A stretch of DNA of 24,895 bases, taken from assembly GCA_000432515.1 (NCBI GenBank), contig HF996027.1, positions 24,571 through 49,465 of the forward strand, in the 5' to 3' direction. Positions 14,293 to 22,431 of the stretch are shown piece after piece. Numbering within the stretch: position 1 is the stretch's first letter; every line of letters begins with the position of its first letter. The position numbers and the translations under genes are program-made. The stretch comes from Bacteroides sp. CAG:545 (GTDB lineage: Bacteria; Bacteroidota; Bacteroidia; Bacteroidales; UBA932). The notes under the pieces were generated by a model. That model worked only from the letters and a program-made list of their open reading frames with translations, had not been told where the DNA came from and searched no databases.

Positions 14293-17200
14293 CTACGACA
14301 CCTTCTGGACTCGTCCGTCCGGGACGTACCAAAGATAGGAAGTGACGTCCTGATATCCCAGAGAGCGGTACATATCCGCATATTCCTTCACCTGGGACTC
14401 ATAAGAAGCGGTCGGAGCGCCGAACTTGAAGTCCACGATTATGATCTTGCCGTTGTCATTCACCACACGGTCAGGACGACGCGTTTGCCCGTCGGACATC
14501 ATTACGGATGTTTCATTGATGACCTCGCTGCGGTCTTCAGGGAACCAACCCAACGGGATCGCCAACTCCAGACCCGCCTTCAACATTGACCTGATATCCG
14601 TCATTTCAGCCTCATCGATCTCGCCGGCATCGAAACTTGCCGACAATGCGCCTTCCAGATCTTCCGGGACAATGATTCTGGACAATATGTCATGCAGCAC
14701 CACTCCGCGAAGTCTGCCGGACGCTTCTATGCCGGTCATACCGTCCTCCGAGAAGAAATCTCCGGCTTCCGTGCTGAATTTCAGACGTTCGGCCCCAGCA
14801 TCAGCATTCTGCGGGAATGAAGGATATTCATCCACGTGCACCATCTGCACCACTTTTTTCGTCTCCTCGCTCTTGTCCTTCGGAAGTGTTGCAGGCAAGC
14901 CTTTGCGGTATCTTTCCCCGCCTTCAGGAATCTCAGTTTCTGCAGAAGAGGCCAGATGGACAAACCCGTCACCGGAGCTCTTGTCGATAATGTAGCAGTA
15001 CAGTATCTGCGAGAAATTCGAGAAGTTGTCAGGTGTACCATTCTTCAAGGATTTGAAGAAAGTGTCTGAAGGACAAGAAGATATGATGGTCATTCCATAC
15101 TTCGCCCTGGTTGTCGCCACGTAGAAAGTGTTGATGGCATCCACCATCTGCATCAGGTACTCGTCACGATAGCTTTCAGCGAAAAACGTATTCTCCACGT
15201 CGGAACTCAGATTGACCTGATATATACCACGGGAAGCGGAAGTCATTGACCCTGTCTTCATCTGAGGTCTGCACCAATGCAAACCAGGCTTATAAAGCTT
15301 CACGCCTTCCGTATATGGGAAGATGACATATGGGAATGCCAGGCCCTTGGACTTGTGAATCGTCATAATCCTCACGGCGTCAGCGCCATCCGGAGAACTG
15401 ATTTTCGGATCCACGCCATCCCAATACTTGAGGAAATCCGAAAGAGAATTGCCGTTTATCTGAGCCCAGTCCTGCACAGTATCCATAAAAGCCTGGATAT
15501 AAGGCACTTCCCCACTGAACCGAGTACCGAGTGCAGATTTCATTGACCTTATGAAATACTCACACAGATCGACGAGCGAATGCCACTGCGCAGGCGGGTC
15601 AATGTGAAGAGACGAGGCAAGGAACGAATTGAGCTTGTCCTCCGGATTGTCAGCAAATGACAACAATGCAACAAGACGCTTTATCACAGGTGACATCTTC
15701 ACGTTGAGCGAATCATCCGAAACCACAGGAATATCCGCCTCGAGAAGTGCCGTAGCTATGGACGCGCCCGTATCATTGGTCCTGACGAGCACTCCTATCT
15801 CCGAATAGGAAACGCCCAGGGCCACAAGCCGCCTCACCTCATTGACCACAGCCTCGAGCTGAATGTCGGGATTTTCTTTATCTTTCAGGAAAAGCACATC
15901 CACATTGCCCTTGAACTCAGGATGCTTGGACTTCGGAGTCTGCACTACGTCAGAATATATTTTAGAGATTCGCTTGTCAGGCAGTCCGGTCATACGGTCC
16001 AGCATCATGGCCGCATATGGGTAGAGCGAATTGTTGAACTCCACGATGGTATCCGCACTTCTCCAATTGGACAGAAGAGGCACCTGCATGGAACCCGGGA
16101 ACTGCTCCAGAAGCGTGGAATCCAGCAATTTCCAGTCAGAGCCGCGCCACCTGTAGATACTCTGCTTCACATCCCCGACAATCAGGTTTCCATTGCCATT
16201 CGCGATACTGTCGGCCAGCAGCGGACGGAAATTGTCCCACTGAATCCTGGCCGTGTCCTGGAATTCGTCTATAAGGAAATGATCGAACCTGACACCGAGT
16301 TTCTCGTAGATGAAAGGGGCGTCGCATCCGTCGATTATCCCTTTGAGAATAGTGTTGGAATCGTCAATGCTCAACACATTTTTCTCTCTCATAAGATCTG
16401 TAAATGAATCATTTATCTCTTTCTGCAAGCCGAGCGAGAAAATCCGTGAACGTATTGTTTCTGCGGTGAGATACTCCTTGTAACTGTCACCGAAGAGAGC
16501 ACAGAACTCTGCCAGCGGCCTCTCAAGCCATCCCTCAAATTCAGGCAGGCGTGAGGCATTGGCCTTTTTCAGCCAACATTTCTTGTCCGACGCATTTTTC
16601 AGGAAATTGTCACTCGGAACAGGACATTTCTCCCCGCGCTTGAGGGCAGCGCATTTGCTCAGCGGAGTACCGAAGCCCCTGAAAAACAAATCGATATTCC
16701 CGTCAAGGCCCGAGACAATCTCGCCGGCAAGTTTCTTGACTTTTCCGACAAACGTCTCCACCACGTCATCACATTCTTTCTTCAGAGCCTTCAAGGATTC
16801 CCTTGAGCAGAAAGCATTTTCGTCAATGCCGTATTTTTCCACCAAGTCATTGTGTTCATCATTGCGCAGAGCCTCAGCCGTATTATAGAGTTCCTGATCC
16901 AGAGAGAACTTGCCACCGCTATTGAGCTGTTCGGTCACGCTGTCAGTCAGCCAGTCGAGCAGAGATTTGCTGTCCTGCGTCAATGAATCCAAAATACGGT
17001 CAACGCTCTCAGTCACAAGCGATTTCTTGTCCAGTTCCACCTGATATGAGGCAAACTGGCCAATCTCCTTGGAGAACGCTTTCAGTGTCCGCTGGAAGAA
17101 CCGGTCAATGGTGCTGACAGAAAAAGAACTGTAGTCATTCAATATGTTGCCGAGGAGTTTTTCCGCCATCCTGGATACCCATTCCTCAGTTTTTCCGGTA

Positions 17201-17430
17201 CTTTCTCTGATACCGTCCATGTATTTGGACTTCTCCGGAGACGAAGCCAGACAGTCCAGCTCGTCGAGAATACGCTGCTTCATCTCGTCTGTGGCCTTGT
17301 TGGTAAATGTCACAGCGAGAATGTGCCTGTACGCATACGGATCACCGCTCCGCATAAGAAGTTCTATATATTCTTTGGCAAGGTTGAAAGTCTTTCCCGA
17401 ACCTGCCGACGCTTTCAAAATCTGAATCAT
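14293..17430 (-). CDS. addA: AddA-type UvrD helicase-nuclease
   Basis: The 1045-aa product is the helicase and nuclease subunit of an AddAB complex, which resects double-strand breaks for RecA-dependent repair. Superfamily 1 motifs are visible: Walker A ASAGSGKT (7-14), AVTFTNKATDEMKQRI, motif II DEFQDT (388-393), motif III GDVKQSIYRWRGSD (about 419-432), RIMTIHKSKGLAFPYVIF and FYVATTRAKYG. The C-terminus is a PD-(D/E)XK nuclease, with LRGVVLHDIL, RPDRVV (D987) and IIIVDFKFG (D1000, K1002). ATG 17430 directly precedes the helicase motif; an in-frame TTG at 17454 inside the addB end was rejected. Translation begins 11 nt after the addB stop, giving an addB-addA operon. Confidence 0.93.
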   Translation of the reverse strand: MIQILKASAGSGKTFNLAKEYIELLMRSGDPYAYRHILAVTFTNKATDEMKQRILDELDCLASSPEKSKYMDGIRESTGKTEEWVSRMAEKLLGNILNDYSSFSVSTIDRFFQRTLKAFSKEIGQFASYQVELDKKSLVTESVDRILDSLTQDSKSLLDWLTDSVTEQLNSGGKFSLDQELYNTAEALRNDEHNDLVEKYGIDENAFCSRESLKALKKECDDVVETFVGKVKKLAGEIVSGLDGNIDLFFRGFGTPLSKCAALKRGEKCPVPSDNFLKNASDKKCWLKKANASRLPEFEGWLERPLAEFCALFGDSYKEYLTAETIRSRIFSLGLQKEINDSFTDLMREKNVLSIDDSNTILKGIIDGCDAPFIYEKLGVRFDHFLIDEFQDTARIQWDNFRPLLADSIANGNGNLIVGDVKQSIYRWRGSDWKLLDSTLLEQFPGSMQVPLLSNWRSADTIVEFNNSLYPYAAMMLDRMTGLPDKRISKIYSDVVQTPKSKHPEFKGNVDVLFLKDKENPDIQLEAVVNEVRRLVALGVSYSEIGVLVRTNDTGASIATALLEADIPVVSDDSLNVKMSPVIKRLVALLSFADNPEDKLNSFLASSLHIDPPAQWHSLVDLCEYFIRSMKSALGTRFSGEVPYIQAFMDTVQDWAQINGNSLSDFLKYWDGVDPKISSPDGADAVRIMTIHKSKGLAFPYVIFPYTEGVKLYKPGLHWCRPQMKTGSMTSASRGIYQVNLSSDVENTFFAESYRDEYLMQMVDAINTFYVATTRAKYGMTIISSCPSDTFFKSLKNGTPDNFSNFSQILYCYIIDKSSGDGFVHLASSAETEIPEGGERYRKGLPATLPKDKSEETKKVVQMVHVDEYPSFPQNADAGAERLKFSTEAGDFFSEDGMTGIEASGRLRGVVLHDILSRIIVPEDLEGALSASFDAGEIDEAEMTDIRSMLKAGLELAIPLGWFPEDRSEVINETSVMMSDGQTRRPDRVVNDNGKIIIVDFKFGAPTASYESQVKEYADMYRSLGYQDVTSYLWYVPDGRVQKVS

Positions 17431-17441
17431 ATTTTCCTCAA

Positions 17442-20400
17442 TTAACGTCCACAAATCTTCTTGAAATCACAATACTTGCATGTGTCACTGTCTTTGGTCC
17501 TGCGGAAATCAGTGCCCGTATCCATCATTTCCGCAAACAGGCCTTCCAGCTTTTCAGTAACCTTATCGTCAAACTCCACGCACTCCCTGGACGAGAGGAT
17601 ATTCGACGCAAGCTCGGGTGAACTGAACAGACGGGGTATAGGATAAAGCACATTAAGCACGCTCTTGTCCTCGACATCCTTCTCCACGAACCGGTCGTAC
17701 ACAAACAGCTGCACGGCTATCTCCGGACGGTTTTTCGACTTGGTGTCAGGACTGAAAAGCGCATCCACCACACCATCGGCATTCTCATCATTGATCTTGA
17801 CTTCTTTCTCATCCACCTTGCCGGTCTTGTAGTCCACTATCCTGACTTCATCATCGCGGAAGCTGTCCATACGGTCAATGTAACCCTTGAATTTGTGCCC
17901 CTTGAAATCCCAGAAACGCTCCAGCTCCAGACCGATTACCCTGAATCTGTCAGTATTGTACTCTTCCATCAGAGCCAGATCTGTCTGGAGAGTCTTCACG
18001 ACATATTTGTTGAGAATCTCCTCAAATACCAGGTTACGGCCGGCAATTTCATCTGCATTGAGCTGACGCTTTATCAATGTCCTGATTTTAGGTCCGATAA
18101 TTTCCTTCTTCTGGGACAGGAGCCACTCGATGTACTGTTTCGTGATTACCTCCAGAGGCTTCTTCACATTGGCAAGGACATTTTCCCTCGACATATCGAA
18201 CTCAGCCTGCAGAGCCTCTCCTCCCTTATAGAGGGCGAGCATAGTATCATGGAACACCGTTCCGAGCATACTGTTGTCAAGGGACTCGGAGACCTCCGTT
18301 TCCACCTTGAGACGCTTCACATAAGTATAGTAGAACTTTGCCGGACACGAAAGATACTTTTCGATGGACGAAGCTGAGAAAGTCATCTTTTTCATAATCT
18401 CCACATCCTCGTCAGTCTTCGCTATAACATCCTCACCTTCAGGGATTTTCAGATCATAACCCACCACGGACCTGTCCATGAGCGGATACTTGTACTGGTA
18501 CTCCAGCTGCTTGATGTACCGGCTTTCCTCTCCGGACTTGAGCCCTTCCGTCCTGGAGTCATACAGCAGCCACACATTCTCCGCACGCTGGATCATCCTG
18601 AAGAAATAATACGCCCAGACGGCATCCTGATTCTCATAGGTAGGGAGCCCGAAGCCCTTGCGGAGTTCCGGCGGAATGAATGACGAGCTCACGCTGCGGT
18701 GCGGAAAAGTTCCCTCGTTGCAGGAAAGGACAATGAGATTCTTGAAGTCCAATGCTCTGGTTTCGAGCGGCCCCATAATCTGAAGTCCTTTGAGCGGCTC
18801 CCCATTGAACGGAACGGAAATGCCTCCTATCAATGACTGCAGCAGACGGGTATAAGTCATAGGCAATATGCTCAGCACCTGCGACTTGAGCCTGTTCACA
18901 GAGAGGTAATACTGCTTGGCGAAATGCACTTCGAGCTCCATTCCGCTCATTATGGTCATCTTCGCGCCCAAGGCACTGAGGATATCCAGCTGGTACTGCG
19001 CAAATGCCTTTATCTGCTCTGCTGAAGTAGCCTTGGCATCTGTCACCACCGGCCTGAAAATCAGTTCAAACAGTTCAATTCCTGCAAAATCCGACTGAGG
19101 AATATAGTATTTTGCCGCCGTCTTGATTTCCTTCACACGCTGCCTGGCCTGCCCGTCCATCATGGATGCTATGATGCCAGACGAGAAAATCGACCACACC
19201 TGCTTATGGTAGAACGCCCAGCCGTCTTTCTGCTTGCGGACATGCAGCTGGAGGGCGGATATATCGTTCATAAGACTATATATGTCACTGCCAGACATAG
19301 GATAACCCATTGTCACATTGACAGTTCCGATTTCCAGAGGAAGGGTGTTCAACACTGGGATCAACAGACTCTCATCAGGAAGCACGATGGCGGTATCTGA
19401 CCAGTCCGCCTGTCCTGCCTTCTTCTGTTCTGCGACAGGGGCCAGCAATGAAGGAATCTGCTTGGTCTGCCCTACTGAAGACGGCACGCTCATGACGTGA
19501 ATCTTCGGACCGTTTTCAGGCTCAGTGACACCTGCATTGACAAAACTCCCGCCGGAGGCTTTTCCCGGGTCAATGCTGAATGCCTGTGGAAATTCCACGA
19601 CATTGGATGACATGAACATGGACGCGCGGTTCATAGGATCCTGTATCATCTCGGACGAGTAATCCCAGCAGAATTCCGCAAGCGAGGCATCCCGCATTTT
19701 CCTCATTACCGCCTTCTCACATTCATTCAATGCATTGAGGCCGACGAAAACGAACTTGTCCGAACGCGGAAAGGCCGCCTTCAATATGTCACGGGCGCTT
19801 TCAGTCTTCAGACGTTCCACGAACGAGCGGTAAACCATGCCCTCGTAGGCTTTGCCTTTTTCTGTCAATGCAGAATTGAACGAGGTGTAAAGCGGATAGA
19901 GCAGATTCCATATCATAAGGAAGCGCTCTTTCACATCTGGACTCTCCGAGCCGATATTCACCGTGAGTTTTCCTCCTTTACGGAAATGCGATATGAAATT
20001 CCGAATGGCTTCTTCCTGAGTCTCAGACAGATAGGCATAATCATCCTGTATCTCCTTGAAGTCGGCGACATTGGTGAACAGCTGTTTCGGCGAGGCCAGA
20101 TACTTGTCCGTGTCATCGAAGTCGCCGAGGATGACGTCTCCCCAGAAGATGAAGTCGTCCAATGATTCCGCTTTAGGATTCAGGGCCTTGTAGCAGTCAT
20201 ACAGCTCCAGCAGAAGACTTACACGGTCCGTCACGGCTGCCCCGCTTACTTTGTAGAAGAAATCGTTCATTGTCAGCAGTTCCGGCATCGTGAACACCTT
20301 GGACTGCGGATCGTTCTTCGCGGTCTCGGACAACCACTTCCTGAAGAAGACCATGGATCTCCTGTTCGGAAAGACAAAGCACAAATCACTGATATTCTGT

Positions 20401-20444
20401 GTGTTGTAATAGTGCTCTGCTATCTGTTTCAAAAATTGCGGCAT
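17442..20444 (-). CDS. addB: AddB-type PD-(D/E)XK nuclease subunit
   Basis: The 1000-aa partner of AddA. The N-terminal part is helicase-like but lacks a Walker A sequence: LCFVFPNRRSMVFFRKWL stands where AddB of Firmicutes has a GxxGxGKT loop, as in other Bacteroidetes AddB proteins. The C-terminal nuclease starts at MTFSASSIEKYLSCPAKFYYTY, continues GTVFHDTML and FKGYIDRMDSFRDDEVRIVDYKTGK (catalytic D and K), and ends CKYCDFKKICGR. C700 with C989, C992 and C998 form the AddB 4Fe-4S cluster motif that holds the nuclease domain. ATG 20444 is the only reasonable start. It is the first gene of the addBA pair and is divergent from the rubrerythrin gene. Confidence 0.92.
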   Translation of the reverse strand: MPQFLKQIAEHYYNTQNISDLCFVFPNRRSMVFFRKWLSETAKNDPQSKVFTMPELLTMNDFFYKVSGAAVTDRVSLLLELYDCYKALNPKAESLDDFIFWGDVILGDFDDTDKYLASPKQLFTNVADFKEIQDDYAYLSETQEEAIRNFISHFRKGGKLTVNIGSESPDVKERFLMIWNLLYPLYTSFNSALTEKGKAYEGMVYRSFVERLKTESARDILKAAFPRSDKFVFVGLNALNECEKAVMRKMRDASLAEFCWDYSSEMIQDPMNRASMFMSSNVVEFPQAFSIDPGKASGGSFVNAGVTEPENGPKIHVMSVPSSVGQTKQIPSLLAPVAEQKKAGQADWSDTAIVLPDESLLIPVLNTLPLEIGTVNVTMGYPMSGSDIYSLMNDISALQLHVRKQKDGWAFYHKQVWSIFSSGIIASMMDGQARQRVKEIKTAAKYYIPQSDFAGIELFELIFRPVVTDAKATSAEQIKAFAQYQLDILSALGAKMTIMSGMELEVHFAKQYYLSVNRLKSQVLSILPMTYTRLLQSLIGGISVPFNGEPLKGLQIMGPLETRALDFKNLIVLSCNEGTFPHRSVSSSFIPPELRKGFGLPTYENQDAVWAYYFFRMIQRAENVWLLYDSRTEGLKSGEESRYIKQLEYQYKYPLMDRSVVGYDLKIPEGEDVIAKTDEDVEIMKKMTFSASSIEKYLSCPAKFYYTYVKRLKVETEVSESLDNSMLGTVFHDTMLALYKGGEALQAEFDMSRENVLANVKKPLEVITKQYIEWLLSQKKEIIGPKIRTLIKRQLNADEIAGRNLVFEEILNKYVVKTLQTDLALMEEYNTDRFRVIGLELERFWDFKGHKFKGYIDRMDSFRDDEVRIVDYKTGKVDEKEVKINDENADGVVDALFSPDTKSKNRPEIAVQLFVYDRFVEKDVEDKSVLNVLYPIPRLFSSPELASNILSSRECVEFDDKVTEKLEGLFAEMMDTGTDFRRTKDSDTCKYCDFKKICGR

Positions 20445-20497
20445 AGTTATATTATCAGTTTTATTATCCTGTTTATTATTCCGTTTTTACATATATA

Positions 20498-20505
20498 CAA
20501 ATTTA
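20498..20505 (-). promoter_or_regulatory. -7 box for addBA
   Basis: The minus strand has TAAATTTG, matching TAnnTTTG, 54 nt before the addB start. A T-run ending TTTG is 14 nt further upstream, closer than the usual 19 nt. Confidence 0.5.
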
Positions 20506-20549
20506 GGTGAAGAATCTTACAAAAAACAGCATTTTTGTTCAAGAAAAAA

Positions 20550-20580
20550 TTTGGATATTCTAAAAATGTCCGTATATTTG
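20550..20580 (+). promoter_or_regulatory. Rubrerythrin gene promoter
   Basis: TTTG (20550-20553), exactly 19 nt, then TATATTTG (20573-20580). This is the best Bacteroidetes-type promoter in the window. It predicts a 5' UTR of more than 100 nt. Confidence 0.85.
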
Positions 20581-20586
20581 TAGTGC

Positions 20587-20607
20587 AATTTAGAGATTTT
20601 CTAAATT
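20587..20607 (+). promoter_or_regulatory. 21-bp palindrome at the rubrerythrin transcription start
   Basis: AATTTAGA-GATTT-TCTAAATT has a perfect 8-bp stem that begins 7 nt after the -7 box. It could be an operator for a redox-responsive repressor or a 5' stabilising hairpin. Confidence 0.5.
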
Positions 20608-20699
20608 AGAAACTATAAAAACAACAATCACAGGCAGTTTACCACAGTGAGTTTATCCTATAATTTACGTGCAACTGCTTTAAAAAAGGAGAATAGAAT

Positions 20700-21251
20700 A
20701 TGAAAAAGAAATTCAGATGCCTCGTTTGCGGCTATGTTTATGAAGGCGAGAACCCACCTGCAGAGTGTCCGGTTTGCCACGCAAAAGCTGACAAATTCGT
20801 AGAAATCAAGGAAGATGCTGCCAAGACTTGGGCTTGTGAGCACGTTATCGGTGTTGCCAAAGGTTGCGACGCTGAGATTCACGAAGGTCTGGAGGCGAAT
20901 TTCGCCGGTGAATGCAGCGAGGTCGGCATGTACCTGGCCATGAGCCGTCAGGCTGACCGTGAAGGATATCCTGAAATCGCTGAGGCATTCAAGAGATATG
21001 CTTTTGAGGAGGCTGAGCACGCTGCCAAGTTTGCTGAACTTCTCGGCGACATGGTTTGGGACACCAAGACAAACCTCGAGAAGAGAATCGAGGCTGAAGG
21101 TGGCGCCTGCGAGGGTAAACTTGCCATCGCTACCAAGGCAAAACAGCTGAACTACGACGCTATCCACGACACTGTTCACGAGATGGCAAAGGATGAGGCT
21201 CGCCACGGTGCAGGTTTCCAGGGTCTTTACAACAGGTATTTCAAGAAATAA
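20700..21251 (+). CDS. Reverse rubrerythrin
   Basis: The 183-aa cytoplasmic peroxidase reduces H2O2 to water with electrons passed through its own rubredoxin centre. The rubredoxin-like domain is at the N-terminus (C7, C10, C23, C26: FRCLVCGYVYEGENPPAECPVCHAKADKF), so the order is reversed from classical rubrerythrin. A four-helix ferritin-like domain follows (about 50-180) with diiron ligands in the EGLEANFAGECSEVGMYL, EEAEHAAKFAELL and HEMAKDEARHGAGFQGL segments. An AGGAG Shine-Dalgarno lies 8 nt before ATG 20700, which is notable because many genes here lack one. The gene stands alone between its own promoter and terminator. Confidence 0.95.
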   Translation: MKKKFRCLVCGYVYEGENPPAECPVCHAKADKFVEIKEDAAKTWACEHVIGVAKGCDAEIHEGLEANFAGECSEVGMYLAMSRQADREGYPEIAEAFKRYAFEEAEHAAKFAELLGDMVWDTKTNLEKRIEAEGGACEGKLAIATKAKQLNYDAIHDTVHEMAKDEARHGAGFQGLYNRYFKK

Positions 21252-21271
21252 GGAAATAACTTGAAAGTGTT

Positions 21272-21318
21272 GATAGAGGATGACTCAAAAATTTTTGGGT
21301 CATCCTCTATCGGTTTTC
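21272..21318 (+). terminator. Intrinsic terminator of the rubrerythrin gene
   Basis: GATAGAGGATGAC (21272-21284) pairs perfectly over 13 bp with GTCATCCTCTATC (21299-21311), followed by GGTTTTCT. It lies 20 nt after the stop codon. Confidence 0.9.
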
Positions 21319-21391
21319 TACCCCCCCCCAAAGACGGCCCGAAAAGGCCTTATACATACCCCCCCCAAAGACTGCCCGAAAAGGCCTTATA
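21319..21391 (+). repeat. Two poly-C-containing 36-bp direct repeats
   Basis: The unit TA-C(8-9)-AAAGAC followed by GCCCGAAAAGGCCTTATA occurs twice in a row, at about 21319-21354 and 21356-21391. The C tracts are nine and eight long. GGCC-CGAAAA-GGCC can form a small hairpin in the first unit. Confidence 0.8.
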
Positions 21392-21400
21392 GACAGAAAT

Positions 21401-21473
21401 CACGCCGGCAGCGGCAAAAGCCCGCTCAGCTCAGGTGCTTCGCAATTCGCCGCGGGCTATGCCGTTGTCCGGC
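21401..21473 (+). repeat. GC-rich palindromic repeat A, copy 4
   Basis: GCCGGCAGCGGCA pairs with TGCCGTTGTCCGGC (one bulge and one wobble), and GCCCGC pairs with GCGGGC. The core CGCAATTCGCCGCGGG is conserved. Sequence changes in the right arm keep the stem pairing. Confidence 0.85.
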
Positions 21474-21578
21474 TATGAACCGGTCCGCCCGGAACTAACT
21501 TGCAAGGAAAATGTTCTTCTGCGTTTCCATTGACTATTGACGTTTGAAAACGCAAAGGTTGAGGACGATCAGCAGTAC

Positions 21579-21602
21579 CTCAAGACACGACTGCTGAGAC
21601 GC
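21579..21602 (+). repeat. Motif C, copy 2
   Basis: CTCAAGACACGACTGCTGAG followed by ACGC is the more diverged copy of the 24-nt motif found at 13829-13852 and 22079-22102. Confidence 0.6.
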
Positions 21603-21626
21603 CTGTAAATTTTGGAACCAATTTTG

Positions 21627-21840
21627 GAACCAATGAGCATCCCTATAAAGCCACAAGAATACTTATAATCTATTGTGCCATTGATTATTACGCTGACTTT
21701 AACCCGCTATCCAATATGCTCACTCCCATAAAAAATTAGGATGATGAGCATATTTGCATTTTACTCTAAACCTGCGCAATTGCTTATCAATCAACTTATT
21801 ACACTGATATTAACAGCCTTATCAGGATGCTCATTGGTTC
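21627..21840. mobile_element. MITE-like element E1 with 16-bp terminal inverted repeats
   Basis: GAACCAATGAGCATCC (21627-21642) is the exact inverse of GGATGCTCATTGGTTC (21825-21840), bounding 214 bp. TTTT and AAAA extend the symmetry outwards. Inside is a 10-bp inverted repeat, AATATGCTCA...TGAGCATATT (21713-21722 and 21745-21754). There is no transposase; a non-autonomous element is inferred from its form. Confidence 0.65.
21662..21772 (+). repeat. Approximately 105-bp internal repeat, copy 1
   Basis: The unit runs from CTTATAATCTATTG through the AATATGCTCA/TGAGCATATT hairpin to TTTGCATTTTACTC. It recurs twice in the second element. Confidence 0.8.
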
Positions 21841-21900
21841 AAAAAAAACACCTCTGTTTGCGTTCTTGGAATCCTCTATAAAGTTCACATCGGGAGTAAT

Positions 21901-21973
21901 CACGCCGGCAGCGGCAAAAGCCCGCTCAGCTCAGGTGCTTCGCAATTCGCCGCGGGCTATGCTGCTGTCCGAC
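21901..21973 (+). repeat. GC-rich palindromic repeat A, copy 5
   Basis: Nearly identical to copy 4 through the core CGCAATTCGCCGCGGG. The right arm reads GCTATGCTGCTGTCCGAC and still pairs with the left arm through a G-U wobble. Confidence 0.85.
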
Positions 21974-22078
21974 TGTGAACTGGTCCGCCAGGAGATAACT
22001 TGCAACGAAAATGCACTCCTGTGTTTCCTTTGACTATTGACGTTTGAAGACGCAAAGGTTGAGGCCGCTCAGCAGTAC

Positions 22079-22102
22079 GTCAAGACATAACTGCGGAGAC
22101 GC
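22079..22102 (+). repeat. Motif C, copy 3
   Basis: GTCAAGACATAACTGCGGAG followed by ACGC differs at two positions from the copy at 13829-13852, linking the two islands. Confidence 0.7.
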
Positions 22103-22148
22103 CTGTAAATTTTGGAACCAATGAGCATCCCCATAAAGCCGCAAGAAT

Positions 22149-22250
22149 CATTATAACCTATTGAGCCATTGACTATTACGCTGATTTTAACTTACTATCC
22201 AATATGCTCACTCCCATAAAAAATTAGGGTGATGAGCATATTTGCATTTC
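22149..22250 (+). repeat. Approximately 105-bp internal repeat, copy 2
   Basis: Contains AATATGCTCA (22201-22210) and TGAGCATATT (22233-22242). It is directly followed by copy 3. Confidence 0.8.
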
Positions 22251-22254
22251 AAAT

Positions 22255-22365
22255 CCTTATAATCTATTGAGCTATTGATCGCTACGCTGATTTTAACTCG
22301 CTATCCAATATGCTCACTCCCATAAAAATCAGGGTGATGAGCATATTTGCATTTTACTCTAAACC
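22255..22365 (+). repeat. Approximately 105-bp internal repeat, copy 3
   Basis: Contains AATATGCTCA (22307-22316) and TGAGCATATT (22338-22347). Its end (TTTACTCTAAACC) matches copy 1 rather than copy 2, which suggests duplication within an element like E1. Confidence 0.8.
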
Positions 22366-22431
22366 TATATAATCAATTGTATATCAATTTATTATATAGT
22401 CACCCGCAGGCTTCTTCGGATGCTCATTGGT

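Larger units (their letters stand above)
21398..21840 (+). repeat. Compound repeat unit, copy 1
   Basis: The unit consists of palindrome A, about 135 bp that includes TTTGACTATTGACG-like sequence and motif C, then a TIR-bounded element. The same order recurs at 21898-22433. No coding potential was recognised in 21319-22431. Confidence 0.8.

Noticed and set aside
13991..14345. Small frames on both strands over the junction-like element (66 and 98 aa)
   Set aside because: They are generated by the palindrome. The plus-strand frame also runs into the addA 3' end antisense, and neither has a credible start region.
14293..20444. Reading the addBA genes as a RecBCD system or a two-gene phage-defence helicase/nuclease pair
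   Set aside because: The 4Fe-4S Cys pattern in the partner, Walker-less N-terminus and PD-(D/E)XK domains in both subunits match AddAB, and no recC or recD is present.
21827..22033. 68-aa plus-strand frame in the second repeat island
   Set aside because: It begins in a TIR and runs through repeat A copy 5; the sequence is repeat-derived and not preserved in the sister unit.
22149..22365. Tandem 105-bp units as a CRISPR array or replication origin
   Set aside because: Units are too long and contiguous for CRISPR and there are no cas genes. No dnaA, DnaA-box cluster or rep gene supports an origin.
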